Part shown: in pieces, positions 8,414 to 17,143 of the stretch | Position numbering within the stretch: the stretch's first letter is position 1 | Layout of the letters: each line of letters begins with the position of its first letter | NCBI RefSeq assembly: GCF_001941845.1 | Contig: NZ_CP018870.1 | Span: 3,814,501 to 3,878,500 of the forward strand | Reading direction: 5' to 3' | DNA length: 64,000 bases | Origin: Streptomyces sp. TN58 | Lineage (GTDB): Bacteria > Actinomycetota > Actinomycetes > Streptomycetales > Streptomycetaceae | The notes under the pieces: generated by a model | What the model was told of the DNA's origin: nothing | The model's database searches: none | The model's input: the letters and a program-made list of their open reading frames with translations, nothing else | Program-made: the position numbers and the translations under genes

Positions 8414-10018
8414 ATGGGTATTCGGAGCTTGTTGCGCAAGGTGTTCGGACGGTCTGCGGAACCGGTTCCGGAAACTTCGGACGCCACCTCGGCGGGTGTC
8501 CCCAACCAGGCGGAACGCCACCCCCTGGATGCCGCCGCCGAACTCGTGGCGGCGTCCTTCGACAACCCGACGGTTCCTCCGCAGACCACGCGGGACCGCG
8601 AGGCGGGCACGGTCCTGACGGCCCCCGCCCCGGCCGCCGACCCCACGGTCCCGGAAGCCCGCCGCCCCTCGCCTGCGGCGAAGCCCGACCCGGCGCTCCC
8701 CGCCCCCGCGGAGCCCGACGCCACCGAGCCGCAGGCTCAGGACGAGCCCCCCGCCCCCGCGGAGCAGGCCGACACCGCCGCCGCGGCGGAGGCGCAGCCC
8801 GCCGAGGCCACCCCGGAGGCGAACGCCGCCGAGCCGCAGGCGCAGGACGACGCCCCGGCCCCCGCCGACGCGGAGGTCACCGCCGCCGCACCGCAGACGG
8901 ACGCCACCGAGCCGCAGGCTGCCGCTCCCGCGAAGCCCGAGGCCACCGAGCCGCAGGCTCAGGACGACGCCCCGGCCCCCGCCGACGCGGAGGTGACCGC
9001 CGACGCACCACAGGCGGAAGCCACCGAGCCGGAGGCTCAGGACGAGACCCCCGCCCCCGCGGAGCAGGCCGACACCGCCGACGCGGCGGAGGCGCAGCCC
9101 GCCGAGGCCACCCTGGAGGCGGAAGCCACCGAGCCGCAGGCTCAGGACGACGCCCCCGCTCCTGCGGAGCAGGCCGAAGCCGCCGCCGCGCAGGCGGAAG
9201 CCGGGGCGGAGCCCACCGCTCCCGCGGAGCCCGAGTCCGCCGAGCCGCAGGCTCAGGACGAAACCCCCGCCGCCACCACCGACCCGGAGGCCACCGCCGA
9301 CGCGCCGCAGGCAGAGGTCACCGCCGACGCGCCGCAGGCAGAGGCAGAGGCGGCGGAAGGGCCCGCCCACACGGCCGCCGCCGTACGGCGGCGGGCGCCT
9401 GAGGTCGCCGCCGCGTACAAGGCCGCCGGGCAGGTGCTGCGGAGCAAGGGGAAGGCCGGCGCCCGCGCCAAGGTCTACCTGGTCCTGGACCGCTCCGGGT
9501 CGATGCGCGGGTTCTACAAGGACGGCAGCGCCCAGTACCTCGCCGACCACGCCCTCGCCCTCGCCGCGCACCTCGACGAGGCGGCGACCGTGCACACCGT
9601 GTTCTTCTCCACGGAGGTGGACGGCACCGCCGACCTGACCCTCGACAGCCACTACGGCTCCTGGGTCGAGGGCCGCCACGCCGAGCTCGGCCGGATGGGC
9701 CGCACCAGCTACCACGTGGCCGTCGAGGCCGTCCTCGCCCGCTACCGCGAGGACGGCGGCGAGGGCCCGGCCCTGGTCGTCTTCCAGACGGACGGCGCCC
9801 CCGACAACCGCCAGCCCGCCCGCCAGGCGCTGACGGACGCCGCCACCGCCGCCCCCGGCGTCCACTGGCAGTTCGTCGCCTTCGGAGACCACGACTCCAA
9901 GGCCTTCGACTTCCTGCGCAAGCTGGACGCCGAGAACGCCGGCTTCTTCCACGCCGGGCCCGCCCCCGCCGAACTGACCTCCGCGGCCCTCCTCAAGGGC
10001 GTCCTGGAGAACTTCTGA
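8414..10018 (+). CDS. VWA-domain protein with long acidic Ala/Pro/Glu repeat region
   Basis: A 534-aa protein. ATG 8414 ([14 protein letters not shown]) follows gaaagg at a good distance; upstream in-frame starts lack this. Residues about 60-320 are low-complexity and acidic, with seven irregular repeats built on EPQAQD(D/E) and PAPAEQA. The last about 190 residues form a von Willebrand A domain of the TerF type: the MIDAS motif is [10 protein letters not shown], with later [11 protein letters not shown] and QTDGAPDN. Such domains bind metals and protein partners, often in stress (Ter) systems. No signal peptide was seen, so it is probably cytoplasmic. The repeat region resembles a flexible spacer. 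A strong terminator follows. Confidence 0.8.
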   Translation: MGIRSLLRKVFGRSAEPVPETSDATSAGVPNQAERHPLDAAAELVAASFDNPTVPPQTTRDREAGTVLTAPAPAADPTVPEARRPSPAAKPDPALPAPAEPDATEPQAQDEPPAPAEQADTAAAAEAQPAEATPEANAAEPQAQDDAPAPADAEVTAAAPQTDATEPQAAAPAKPEATEPQAQDDAPAPADAEVTADAPQAEATEPEAQDETPAPAEQADTADAAEAQPAEATLEAEATEPQAQDDAPAPAEQAEAAAAQAEAGAEPTAPAEPESAEPQAQDETPAATTDPEATADAPQAEVTADAPQAEAEAAEGPAHTAAAVRRRAPEVAAAYKAAGQVLRSKGKAGARAKVYLVLDRSGSMRGFYKDGSAQYLADHALALAAHLDEAATVHTVFFSTEVDGTADLTLDSHYGSWVEGRHAELGRMGRTSYHVAVEAVLARYREDGGEGPALVVFQTDGAPDNRQPARQALTDAATAAPGVHWQFVAFGDHDSKAFDFLRKLDAENAGFFHAGPAPAELTSAALLKGVLENF

Positions 10019-10038
10019 ACGAAGCAACGACAAACAGG

Positions 10039-10069
10039 AGGGGCCCGGGGTCGTAGACCCCGGGCCCCT
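10039..10069. terminator. Bidirectional stem-loop terminator
   Basis: Perfect 14-bp inverted repeat (core arms ggggcccggggtc and gaccccgggcccc) with a 3-nt loop between the convergent VWA and aspS genes. It lacks a long T run, as is usual in Streptomyces. Confidence 0.8.
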
Positions 10070-10085
10070 TCCGTACGGCTGCCGC

Positions 10086-11903
10086 CTAGCGCGCGGCGTC
10101 CGGGTGCACGGACTCGGTGACCGGCTTGGTGTCGGCCGACTTCGTCTCGACCGGCTTGCGCAGCGCGATGTTCAGCTCGCGCAGGCGGGCCTCCTCCAGC
10201 ACCGTCGGCGCGCCCATCATCAGGTCCTGCGCGTTGCCGTTGAGCGGGAAGGCGATGGTCTCGCGGATGTTCGGCTCGTCGGCCAGCAGCATCACGATGC
10301 GGTCCACGCCCGGGGCGATGCCGCCGTGCGGCGGGGCGCCGAGGCGGAACGCGCGCAGCATGCCCGCGAACTCCCGCTCGACGGTCTCGGCCTCGTAACC
10401 GGCGATCTCGAAGGCCTTCAGCATGACCTCGGGCTCGTGGTTGCGGATGGCGCCGGAGGACAGCTCGATGCCGTTGCAGACGATGTCGTACTGCCAGGCC
10501 AGGATGTCCAGCGGGTCCTTCTCCTCCAGGTCCCTCATGCCGCCCTGTGGCATGGAGAACGGGTTGTGGGAGAAGTCGATCCGGCCGGTCTCCTCGTCCT
10601 TCTCGTACATCGGGAAGTCGACGATCCAGCAGAAGCGGAAGACGTTCTCCTCGAAGTGGCCGGCGCGCTTGGCGGCCTCGACCCGGACCGGGCCCATGAT
10701 CTTGGAGACCTCGTCGAACTCGCCCGCGCCGAAGAACACGGCGTGGCCGGGGACCAGGCCCAGGCGCTCGGTGAGGACCTTGACGTTCTCCTCGGTGAGG
10801 AACTTCGCGATCGGGCCGGTCAGGGTGCCGTCCTCGCCGACGCGCACCCAGGCCAGGCCCTTCGCGCCCAGCGAGACGGCGTAGTCGCCGAGGCCGTCGA
10901 AGAACTTGCGCGGCTGGGCGGCGGTGTCGGGGACGGCCAGGGCGCGCACGTGCTTGCCGGCGAACGCCTTGAACTCCGAGGCCTCGAACACGTCGGTGAT
11001 GTCGACGAGCTCCAGCTTGGCGCGCAGGTCGGGCTTGTCGTTGCCGTACTTCAGCATCGACTCGCGGAACGGGATCCGCGGGAACGGCGAGGTGACCTCG
11101 CGGCCGTTGCCGAACTCGGTGAAGAGCTCGGTCATCAGCTTCTCGATCGGCTGGAAGACGTCCTCCTGCTCGACGAAGGACATCTCCACGTCGAGCTGGT
11201 AGAACTCGCCCGGCGAGCGGTCGGCGCGGGCGTCCTCGTCGCGGAAGCAGGGCGCGATCTGGAAGTACCGGTCGAAGCCGGAGATCATCAGCAGCTGCTT
11301 GAACTGCTGGGGGGCCTGCGGCAGGGCGTAGAACTTGCCCGGGTTCAGGCGGGACGGCACGACGAAGTCACGGGCGCCCTCGGGGGAGGTCGCGGTGAGG
11401 ATCGGGGTCGCCATCTCGTTGAAGCCGAGCGCGACCATCTTCGAGCGGATCGAGGCGATGACGGCCGACCGCAGCATGATGTTGCGGTGCATGCGCTCGC
11501 GGCGCAGGTCGAGGAAGCGGTACTCCAGGCGGCGCTCCTCGTTCACACCGTCGTCGGTGTTGATCGTGAAGGGCAGCGGGGCGGCGGCGCCGAGCACCTC
11601 GACCTCGGAGACCTCGATCTCGATCTCGCCGGTCGGCAGGTCGGGGTTGACGTTGTCCGCGCCGCGGGAGACGACCTTGCCGTCGATGCGGACGACGGTC
11701 TCCTTGGAGACGCTGCTGAGGGCCTCGTTGGCGGCGGTGCCGGGGCGGGCGACCAGCTGCGTGATGCCGTAGTGGTCGCGCAGATCGATGAAGAGGATGC
11801 CGCCCAGGTCTCGACGGTTGTGCAGCCAGCCGCTCAGTCGGACGTCGGCGGCGACGTCAGAGGCGCGGAGCTCGCCGCAGGTGTGGGACCTGTACCGATG
11901 CAT
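10086..11903 (-). CDS. aspS: Aspartyl-tRNA synthetase
   Basis: A 605-aa class II synthetase that charges tRNA-Asp (possibly also tRNA-Asn). The N-terminal OB-fold anticodon domain (residues 1-105) carries [20 protein letters not shown]. The catalytic core has motif 2 as [20 protein letters not shown] and motif 3 as [13 protein letters not shown]. The bacterial GAD insertion domain lies between about 310 and 420. The C-terminal tail ([16 protein letters not shown]) is an unstructured extension. The length fits bacterial AspRS. It is read leftward from a promoter region shared with the PP2C phosphatase. Confidence 0.97.
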   Translation of the reverse strand: MHRYRSHTCGELRASDVAADVRLSGWLHNRRDLGGILFIDLRDHYGITQLVARPGTAANEALSSVSKETVVRIDGKVVSRGADNVNPDLPTGEIEIEVSEVEVLGAAAPLPFTINTDDGVNEERRLEYRFLDLRRERMHRNIMLRSAVIASIRSKMVALGFNEMATPILTATSPEGARDFVVPSRLNPGKFYALPQAPQQFKQLLMISGFDRYFQIAPCFRDEDARADRSPGEFYQLDVEMSFVEQEDVFQPIEKLMTELFTEFGNGREVTSPFPRIPFRESMLKYGNDKPDLRAKLELVDITDVFEASEFKAFAGKHVRALAVPDTAAQPRKFFDGLGDYAVSLGAKGLAWVRVGEDGTLTGPIAKFLTEENVKVLTERLGLVPGHAVFFGAGEFDEVSKIMGPVRVEAAKRAGHFEENVFRFCWIVDFPMYEKDEETGRIDFSHNPFSMPQGGMRDLEEKDPLDILAWQYDIVCNGIELSSGAIRNHEPEVMLKAFEIAGYEAETVEREFAGMLRAFRLGAPPHGGIAPGVDRIVMLLADEPNIRETIAFPLNGNAQDLMMGAPTVLEEARLRELNIALRKPVETKSADTKPVTESVHPDAAR

Positions 11904-12059
11904 CAGTCATCCAGTTCTACGCGATACCAGGGTGGATTCAACCGTCCCAAGGTTACCGTCCGGGACGGTGGCGGGTCGGGCACTGCCGTCCGCCTGCGCA
12001 AATGCGGCCGACTTCGCGCGAACAGGCACGTACCGGATGCGACCTGTAAAGATGACCGG

Positions 12060-14222
12060 GTGCGTACCGAGGATGTCCTGGCCGCCGTCGCGACGGGTCT
12101 GTGGAAGTGGGACAACGCCTCCGGCACGGTCTCGCTCGACGCGGAGGCCGCCCGGCTCCTCGGGCTGCCCGCCGAACCGGTGGTCCTGCCGGAGGTCGCC
12201 GTACGCTCCCGCTTCCACCCCGTGGACTGGAACGAGATCAACGGAATCGTGAACCTGGCCGTCGCCGAGGGCACCCTCGCCGAGGCCCGGCTGCGGATCA
12301 TGGACGTGGACGGCCGGGTCATGCGGACGGTACGCAGCCGCTCCAGGCCGCTGGAGCGCTGGACGGCCGACGGGAACCTGGACTACGAGCTGATCGGCAC
12401 CATCCAGGAGATCGCCGAACCCCAGCCGGGCACCACCGCCGCCCACACGCCCATCACGGGCGACTGGCGGCGCTCCCGCGAGGCGTTCCTGCTGGACGCG
12501 GGCCGGGCGCTGGCGGAGGCCCGGTCCACGGCGGAGGTGCTGCGGGTCGCGGCCTCGCTGTCCATGCCCGGCTTCAGCCCCGACGGGCTCGCCGTCTTCG
12601 GCGTGGCCGGGGACCGGCTGTCCGTCATCGGCCACCACGGGCACGACGCCGGGGACGAGGGGCCCTTCACGGACATGCCGCTGGAGACGGACTACCCGGC
12701 CGCCGAGGTCGTGCGTACCGGCCGGGCGATCTACCTGTCCTCCCCCGAGGACTACAAACGGCGCTTCCCGGCCACCTGGCCGCTCGCCCAGCGCTTCGAC
12801 CGGGTGTCCTGGGCCTTCCTGCCGCTGATCGTGGCCGGACGGACCATGGGCGCCTGGATGGCCGCCTTCAGGCAGCCGGCGTCCTTCTCGCCCGACGAGC
12901 GGTCCGTCCTGACGACCGTGGCCCGGATGCTGGCCCAGGCCCTCCAGCGGGCCGGGGTGGCCGAATCCGAGCGGGAACTCACCACGGGCCTGCAACGGTC
13001 GATGATGCCGCAGCTCGGCCCGGAGATCCCCGGCATGCGGATCGCCGCCCGCTACGTCCCCACGGGCGGCGGGCTCCAGGTCGGCGGCGACTGGTACGAC
13101 ATGATCCCGCTGCCGTCGGGCCGGTTCGCGCTGGTCATCGGCGACGTGCAGGGCCACGACGTCCGGGCGGCCGGCCTGATGGGCCAGCTGCGGATCGCCG
13201 TACGGGCGTACGCGTCCGAGGGGCACCGGCCGGACGCGGTGCTCTCGCGCGCCTCCCGCTTCCTCGCCGGGCTGTGCACCTCCCAGGAGACCGCCGCGGA
13301 GGAGGACCCTGACGCGCGCAGTGCCCGCTTCGCGACCTGCCTGTACGTGGAGTGCGATCCGCGGACCGGAACGCTGGAGGTGGCCCGCGCCGGCCATCCC
13401 GACCCCGCGGTGCGGATGACCGACGGCACGGTGCTGATGCGGCCCACCGCCGGCGGGCTCCCCCTCGGGATCGTCCCCGACACCGACTATCCGACGACCC
13501 GGTTCACGCTGGAGCCCGGCGAGACGATGATGCTCTGCACCGACGGGCTCATCGAGACCGGCGGGCACGACCTGGACACCGGCTGGGCCCGGCTGCGCGC
13601 CGTCCTGGAGGCCGACCCGCACGAGGCGGGGGCCCATGAGCCGGGGCACCTGGAAACACTGGCGGACCTGCTGGTCCAGGCCGTGCACGGGCCGTCCTCG
13701 CACCACACGACCGGCCCGCTGGCCGACCGGCGTGAGGACGACATAGCCGTCGTGCTGCTGTGCCGCGAGGGCGCGGGCTGCGGCTGCGGCGCCCCGCCGG
13801 CGCACCCGGTCCGCCCGACCCGCCGCACGATGCTGACCGTGGCGCAGGCGGAACCCGAACGCATCGCGGGGGCCCGCCGGCAGGTCCGGGAGCTGCTGCA
13901 CGACTGGGCCGACGAGGAGCAGGTCGACTCGGCGGTGCTGATGGTCTCCGAGATGGTCACCAACGTCCTCATGCACACGGACGGGGACGCCCTGCTGGTC
14001 GCGGAGGCGGTCGGCGACCTGGGCGGGCGCCGGCTGCGCGTGGAGGTCGCGGACTCCAGCGACGAGCTCCCGCACAAGCGGCACCCGGGCGAGATGGCCT
14101 CCAGCGGGCGCGGGGTGCTGCTGACGGAGATGCTGGCCGACGCGTGGGGCGTGGACCCGCGCGGTGAGGGCAAGTCGATCTGGTTCGAGCTGTACGAGCA
14201 GTCCAAGCGGCCCGACGCGTGA
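12060..14222 (+). CDS. PAS-GAF-PP2C (SpoIIE-type) phosphatase with C-terminal HATPase
   Basis: A 720-aa multidomain regulator starting at GTG 12060 (VRTEDVLAAVATG). Order of domains: PAS-like sensor about 1-120; GAF about 150-300; SpoIIE-type PP2C phosphatase about 310-550, with metal-binding segments VGGDWYDM, VIGDVQGHD and TDGLIETGG; then an RsbW-like ATPase about 590-715 with SEMVTNVLMHT and SSGRGVLLTEMLAD. A CGCG linker (GCGCGAPPAHP) separates phosphatase and kinase. Such proteins dephosphorylate STAS anti-anti-sigma factors and phosphorylate them through the ATPase, tuning stress sigma factors. Streptomyces has dozens, so the partner cannot be named. Confidence 0.9.
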   Translation: MRTEDVLAAVATGLWKWDNASGTVSLDAEAARLLGLPAEPVVLPEVAVRSRFHPVDWNEINGIVNLAVAEGTLAEARLRIMDVDGRVMRTVRSRSRPLERWTADGNLDYELIGTIQEIAEPQPGTTAAHTPITGDWRRSREAFLLDAGRALAEARSTAEVLRVAASLSMPGFSPDGLAVFGVAGDRLSVIGHHGHDAGDEGPFTDMPLETDYPAAEVVRTGRAIYLSSPEDYKRRFPATWPLAQRFDRVSWAFLPLIVAGRTMGAWMAAFRQPASFSPDERSVLTTVARMLAQALQRAGVAESERELTTGLQRSMMPQLGPEIPGMRIAARYVPTGGGLQVGGDWYDMIPLPSGRFALVIGDVQGHDVRAAGLMGQLRIAVRAYASEGHRPDAVLSRASRFLAGLCTSQETAAEEDPDARSARFATCLYVECDPRTGTLEVARAGHPDPAVRMTDGTVLMRPTAGGLPLGIVPDTDYPTTRFTLEPGETMMLCTDGLIETGGHDLDTGWARLRAVLEADPHEAGAHEPGHLETLADLLVQAVHGPSSHHTTGPLADRREDDIAVVLLCREGAGCGCGAPPAHPVRPTRRTMLTVAQAEPERIAGARRQVRELLHDWADEEQVDSAVLMVSEMVTNVLMHTDGDALLVAEAVGDLGGRRLRVEVADSSDELPHKRHPGEMASSGRGVLLTEMLADAWGVDPRGEGKSIWFELYEQSKRPDA

Positions 14223-14328
14223 AGGCGGCACGGGCCCCGGCCCTCACGGGTAGGGGCGGCACCGGCCGGTACGGATGAAGGCGGCAGCGGCCGGGGCCCC
14301 TCGCGGCGGCCCGTGGTTGGATGACGCC

Positions 14329-15420
14329 GTGCCGAACTCCCTGCTCCCCGAACCGGTCCGGCGGCTCGCCGCCTGGTGCGCCGTCGTCCTGCTGGTCACC
14401 GCGGTCCTCGCCGTCGGCGTGTGGCTGTGCATCGTCCTCCAGACCGCCGTCACGCCCGTACTGCTGGCCGTACTGGGTACGGCCCTGCTCGGGCCGATGC
14501 ACCGGCGGCTGGTGGCCATGGGCGTGAACCGCTCGTCGGCCGCGGCACTGACCTGCCTGGCCGTGGTCGCCGTCGTCGGCGGGGCCTGGTACATCGTCGT
14601 CCTCGCGCTCATCGAGACCGGTGACCAGATCATCGACGCCCTGCGCCGGGCCGGCCAGACGCTCGCCGAGCACTTCGGGGCGGTGGGCACCTCGCTGGAG
14701 GACATCACCGCGAACTCCAAGGAGCTGCTGACGAAGTTCGGCGGCACGGCCGCGTCCGGCGTGGTCGCCGGGCTCAGCGTGGTGGGCTCGGTGCTGGCGA
14801 TGGCCCTGCTCGCGATGGTGCTGATCTTCTTCTTCCTGCGCGACTCCGACCGGGCCGTGGGCGCGCTGCGCTCGGTCGTGCCGAGCCGTTCCGGGGACCT
14901 GATGGAGGCGATGGGGCGGCGCGCCTTCGAGGCCGTCGAGGGCTTCATGCGCGGCACCACCTTCGTGGCGCTGATCGACGGCGTGCTGATCGGAGCGGGC
15001 CTGCTGATCCTCGACGTCCCGGGCGCGCTGGGCCTGGCCGCCCTGGTCTTCGTGACCGCGTACATCCCCTACCTCGGCGCCATCCTCTCCGGCGCCGTCG
15101 CGGTCCTCGTCGCCTTCGCCGACCGCGGCTGGGCCATCGGCCTGTGGGCGCTGGGCCTGGTGCTGCTGGTCCAGATGATCGAGGGGTACGTGCTGCAGCC
15201 CGTGGTGCAGAGCCGCACGGTGCAGATGCATCCGGCCGTGGTGATGCTGGCCATCACCGCCGGGGCGAGCGTCGCGGGCATCCTCGGCATGCTCCTCGCG
15301 GTACCGCTGACGGCGGCGCTCTTCGGCGTGATCTCGGAGCTCCGCGACCGGTACGCCGAGACGGAGGCGGGGGCGAAGCCGGGAGCGGCGGAGGCGCCGC
15401 CGCCCGCGGACCCCGCCTGA
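14329..15420 (+). CDS. AI-2E family transporter (PerM/TqsA-like permease)
   Basis: A 363-aa polytopic protein with about seven or eight helices and the AI-2E family features: a paired N-terminal helix block, a periplasmic helical region around residues 90-140, then YIPYLGAILSG and QMIEGYVLQP near the C-terminus. Family members export small molecules or Na/H; the substrate is unknown. An in-frame ATG exists at 14275, but the interval 14232-14299 holds an inverted repeat (gggccccggcc/ggccggggccc) that looks like the terminator of the preceding gene, so the GTG at 14329 (VPNSLLPEPVRR) is preferred. Confidence 0.82.
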   Translation: MPNSLLPEPVRRLAAWCAVVLLVTAVLAVGVWLCIVLQTAVTPVLLAVLGTALLGPMHRRLVAMGVNRSSAAALTCLAVVAVVGGAWYIVVLALIETGDQIIDALRRAGQTLAEHFGAVGTSLEDITANSKELLTKFGGTAASGVVAGLSVVGSVLAMALLAMVLIFFFLRDSDRAVGALRSVVPSRSGDLMEAMGRRAFEAVEGFMRGTTFVALIDGVLIGAGLLILDVPGALGLAALVFVTAYIPYLGAILSGAVAVLVAFADRGWAIGLWALGLVLLVQMIEGYVLQPVVQSRTVQMHPAVVMLAITAGASVAGILGMLLAVPLTAALFGVISELRDRYAETEAGAKPGAAEAPPPADPA

Positions 15421-15434
15421 CGGCTCGCCGACAT

Positions 15435-15482
15435 GACGCCACGGGCCGCGCCCCCCTCCCCGGGGGCGCGGCCCGTGGCGTC
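15435..15482. terminator. Strong stem-loop terminator between convergent genes
   Basis: Perfect 21-bp inverted repeat, 15435-15455 paired with 15462-15482, and a 6-nt loop. It lies between the AI-2E permease and pirin genes and should stop transcription from both sides. Confidence 0.85.
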
Positions 15483-15494
15483 GCATTGTCGACG

Positions 15495-16490
15495 TCAGTC
15501 CTCGTCGGCCTGGCCCGCGCCACGGTGGCCGAGGCCCGTGCGGGCGGTGGTGGGGATGCGGCCGAGCCGGCCCGCCTGGAAGTCGTCGAAGGCCTGCTGG
15601 AGCTCGTGCTTGCTGTTCATGACGAACGGCCCGTAGTGCGCCATCGGCTCCCGGATCGGACGCCCGCCGAGGAGGACGATCTCCAGGTCGGGGGCGTTGG
15701 AGTCCTGCGACTCGTCCGCCCGCACCGTGAGCGATCCGCCCTCGCCGAAGACGGCCGTCTGCCCGGTGTGCAGGGGGCGGCGGTCCTCGCCGACCGTGCC
15801 GCGCCCGGCCATCACGTACGCCAGGGCGTTGAAGTCCTCGCGCCACGGCAGGGTGATCTGCGCTCCCGGCGCGACGGTCGCGTGGATCATCGTGATGGGC
15901 GTGTGGGTGATGCCGGGGCCCTCGTGGCCGTCGAGCTCACCCGCGATGACGCGGAGCAGGGAGCCGCCGTCCGGGGTGGACAGCAGGGTGACCTTGCCGC
16001 CGCCGATGTCCTGGTAGCGCGGGGGCATCATCTTGTCGGAGGCCGGCAGGTTCACCCACAGCTGGAGGCCGTGGAAGAGCCCGCCGCTGACGACGAGGGA
16101 CTCCGGCGGGGCCTCGATGTGCAGCAGGCCCGAACCGGCGGTCATCCACTGGGTGTCGCCGCCGTTGATGACCCCGCCGCCGCCGTTGCTGTCCTGGTGG
16201 ACGAAGGTTCCGTCGATCAGGTACGTGACGGTCTCGAAGCCGCGGTGCGGATGCCAGGGGGTGCCCTTCGGCTCACCCGGCGCGTACTCCACCTCGCCCA
16301 TCTGGTCCATCATGATGAACGGGTCGAGGTACTGGTAGTTGATCCCGGCGAACGCGCGACGCACCGGGAATCCCTCACCCTCGAACCCACTCGGAGCGGA
16401 GACGACGGCCAGCACCTTGCGCGGGACGACCGCCTGCGGCTCGGCCACACGCGGAAGCGTCAACGGATTCTCAACAGTCACTGCGGGCAT
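15495..16490 (-). CDS. Pirin family protein
   Basis: A 331-aa bicupin. ATG 16490 (MPAVTVENPLTLPR) follows aaggaggtcc, an ideal ribosome site. The N-terminal cupin contains DPFIMMDQMG, the metal-binding HPHRGFETVTYLIDG (His-x-His plus Glu) and QWMTAGSGLLHIE. The C-terminal cupin is at about 180-290. Pirins bind iron and act as redox-sensitive regulators, or as quercetin dioxygenases in some bacteria. A palindrome 22 bp upstream of the start suggests repression, probably by a MarR-type factor encoded elsewhere. Confidence 0.93.
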   Translation of the reverse strand: MPAVTVENPLTLPRVAEPQAVVPRKVLAVVSAPSGFEGEGFPVRRAFAGINYQYLDPFIMMDQMGEVEYAPGEPKGTPWHPHRGFETVTYLIDGTFVHQDSNGGGGVINGGDTQWMTAGSGLLHIEAPPESLVVSGGLFHGLQLWVNLPASDKMMPPRYQDIGGGKVTLLSTPDGGSLLRVIAGELDGHEGPGITHTPITMIHATVAPGAQITLPWREDFNALAYVMAGRGTVGEDRRPLHTGQTAVFGEGGSLTVRADESQDSNAPDLEIVLLGGRPIREPMAHYGPFVMNSKHELQQAFDDFQAGRLGRIPTTARTGLGHRGAGQADED

Positions 16491-16511
16491 GGTCAGGACC
16501 TCCTTCTGCTC

Positions 16512-16530
16512 CGAGTTTAGTTGAAACTCG
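16512..16530. promoter_or_regulatory. Candidate operator upstream of pirin
   Basis: Inverted repeat cgagttt - agttg - aaactcg in an A/T-richer patch 22-40 bp upstream of the pirin start. Placement at the promoter or leader and the arm length fit a MarR-type dimer, but the regulator is not in the window. Confidence 0.45.
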
Positions 16531-16693
16531 AACTTTCTGCCACACCCCCAGAACAGGATGGCCCCCACGGGCATTCCCCCCATGCCCGCCGCGCCCCGAG
16601 GGGCGGTCCCGCCGTGATCCACACCACGGTCAACTTGATAGAACTGATGTCCAAGACGGCACCGCCATCTCGATGCACACCGCGGGGGAGACG

Positions 16694-17128
16694 ATGGGTT
16701 TTGACGAGGAATGGGCCCAACTGCGCAGCGATGCCGCAGCACGTCAGGGCCCCGACATGCGCCTGAACCAGCTCGCCCCGGCAGCCGGCGGAGGGGGTGC
16801 GCCCGACTTCGGCACCGACGCGGCCCAGAAGAAGCTGGCGTCCGGAAAGCTGTCCGGCGAGGTCAGGACGCAGACCGACAACGCGGGGAAGAAGGCGGAC
16901 GAGGAGACCACCGCCGCGATCACCGCCTTCTCGGGCTGGGACACGGCGGCGGGGCTGAAGACGGTCGAAACGACCTGGGACAACCAGGTCAAGAACCTGC
17001 TGGGCCGCCTGGCCACGGAGTCCCGGAACCTGAGCCGGACGCGGAGCATGTTCCTCACCCAGGACTTCGAGATGTACAGCGACTTCCGAATGCTGAAGCC
17101 GTCCGGTTCCAACGACACGAACGGCTGA
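16694..17128 (+). CDS. WXG100-like small helical protein, cassette gene 1
   Basis: A 144-aa protein from ATG 16694 (MGFDEEWAQLRSD), preceded by gggggag. It is almost wholly helical and polar, with no signal peptide. The C-terminal half, SGWDTAAGLKTVETTWDNQVKNLL then ATESRNLSRTRS, resembles the WXG100/PE-type helical hairpins that partner type VII secretion substrates. The next gene starts 15 bp downstream, so they are co-transcribed. No ESX ATPase is present in the window. Function unknown; a chaperone or partner of the large downstream protein is the simplest guess. Confidence 0.6.
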   Translation: MGFDEEWAQLRSDAAARQGPDMRLNQLAPAAGGGGAPDFGTDAAQKKLASGKLSGEVRTQTDNAGKKADEETTAAITAFSGWDTAAGLKTVETTWDNQVKNLLGRLATESRNLSRTRSMFLTQDFEMYSDFRMLKPSGSNDTNG

Positions 17129-17143
17129 GGGAAGCGATAGCAC

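Noticed and set aside
8722..9262. Repeated ccgagccgcaggctcagg blocks, CRISPR-like at first sight
   Set aside because: Spacing is irregular, the blocks stay in one reading frame and encode the EPQAQD repeats of the VWA protein; spacers are repeats too.
10104..11990. Long plus-strand frame running antisense across aspS and joined to the PP2C gene
   Set aside because: aspS motifs on the minus strand are unambiguous; the PP2C protein starts at GTG 12060 and the earlier part is a shadow.
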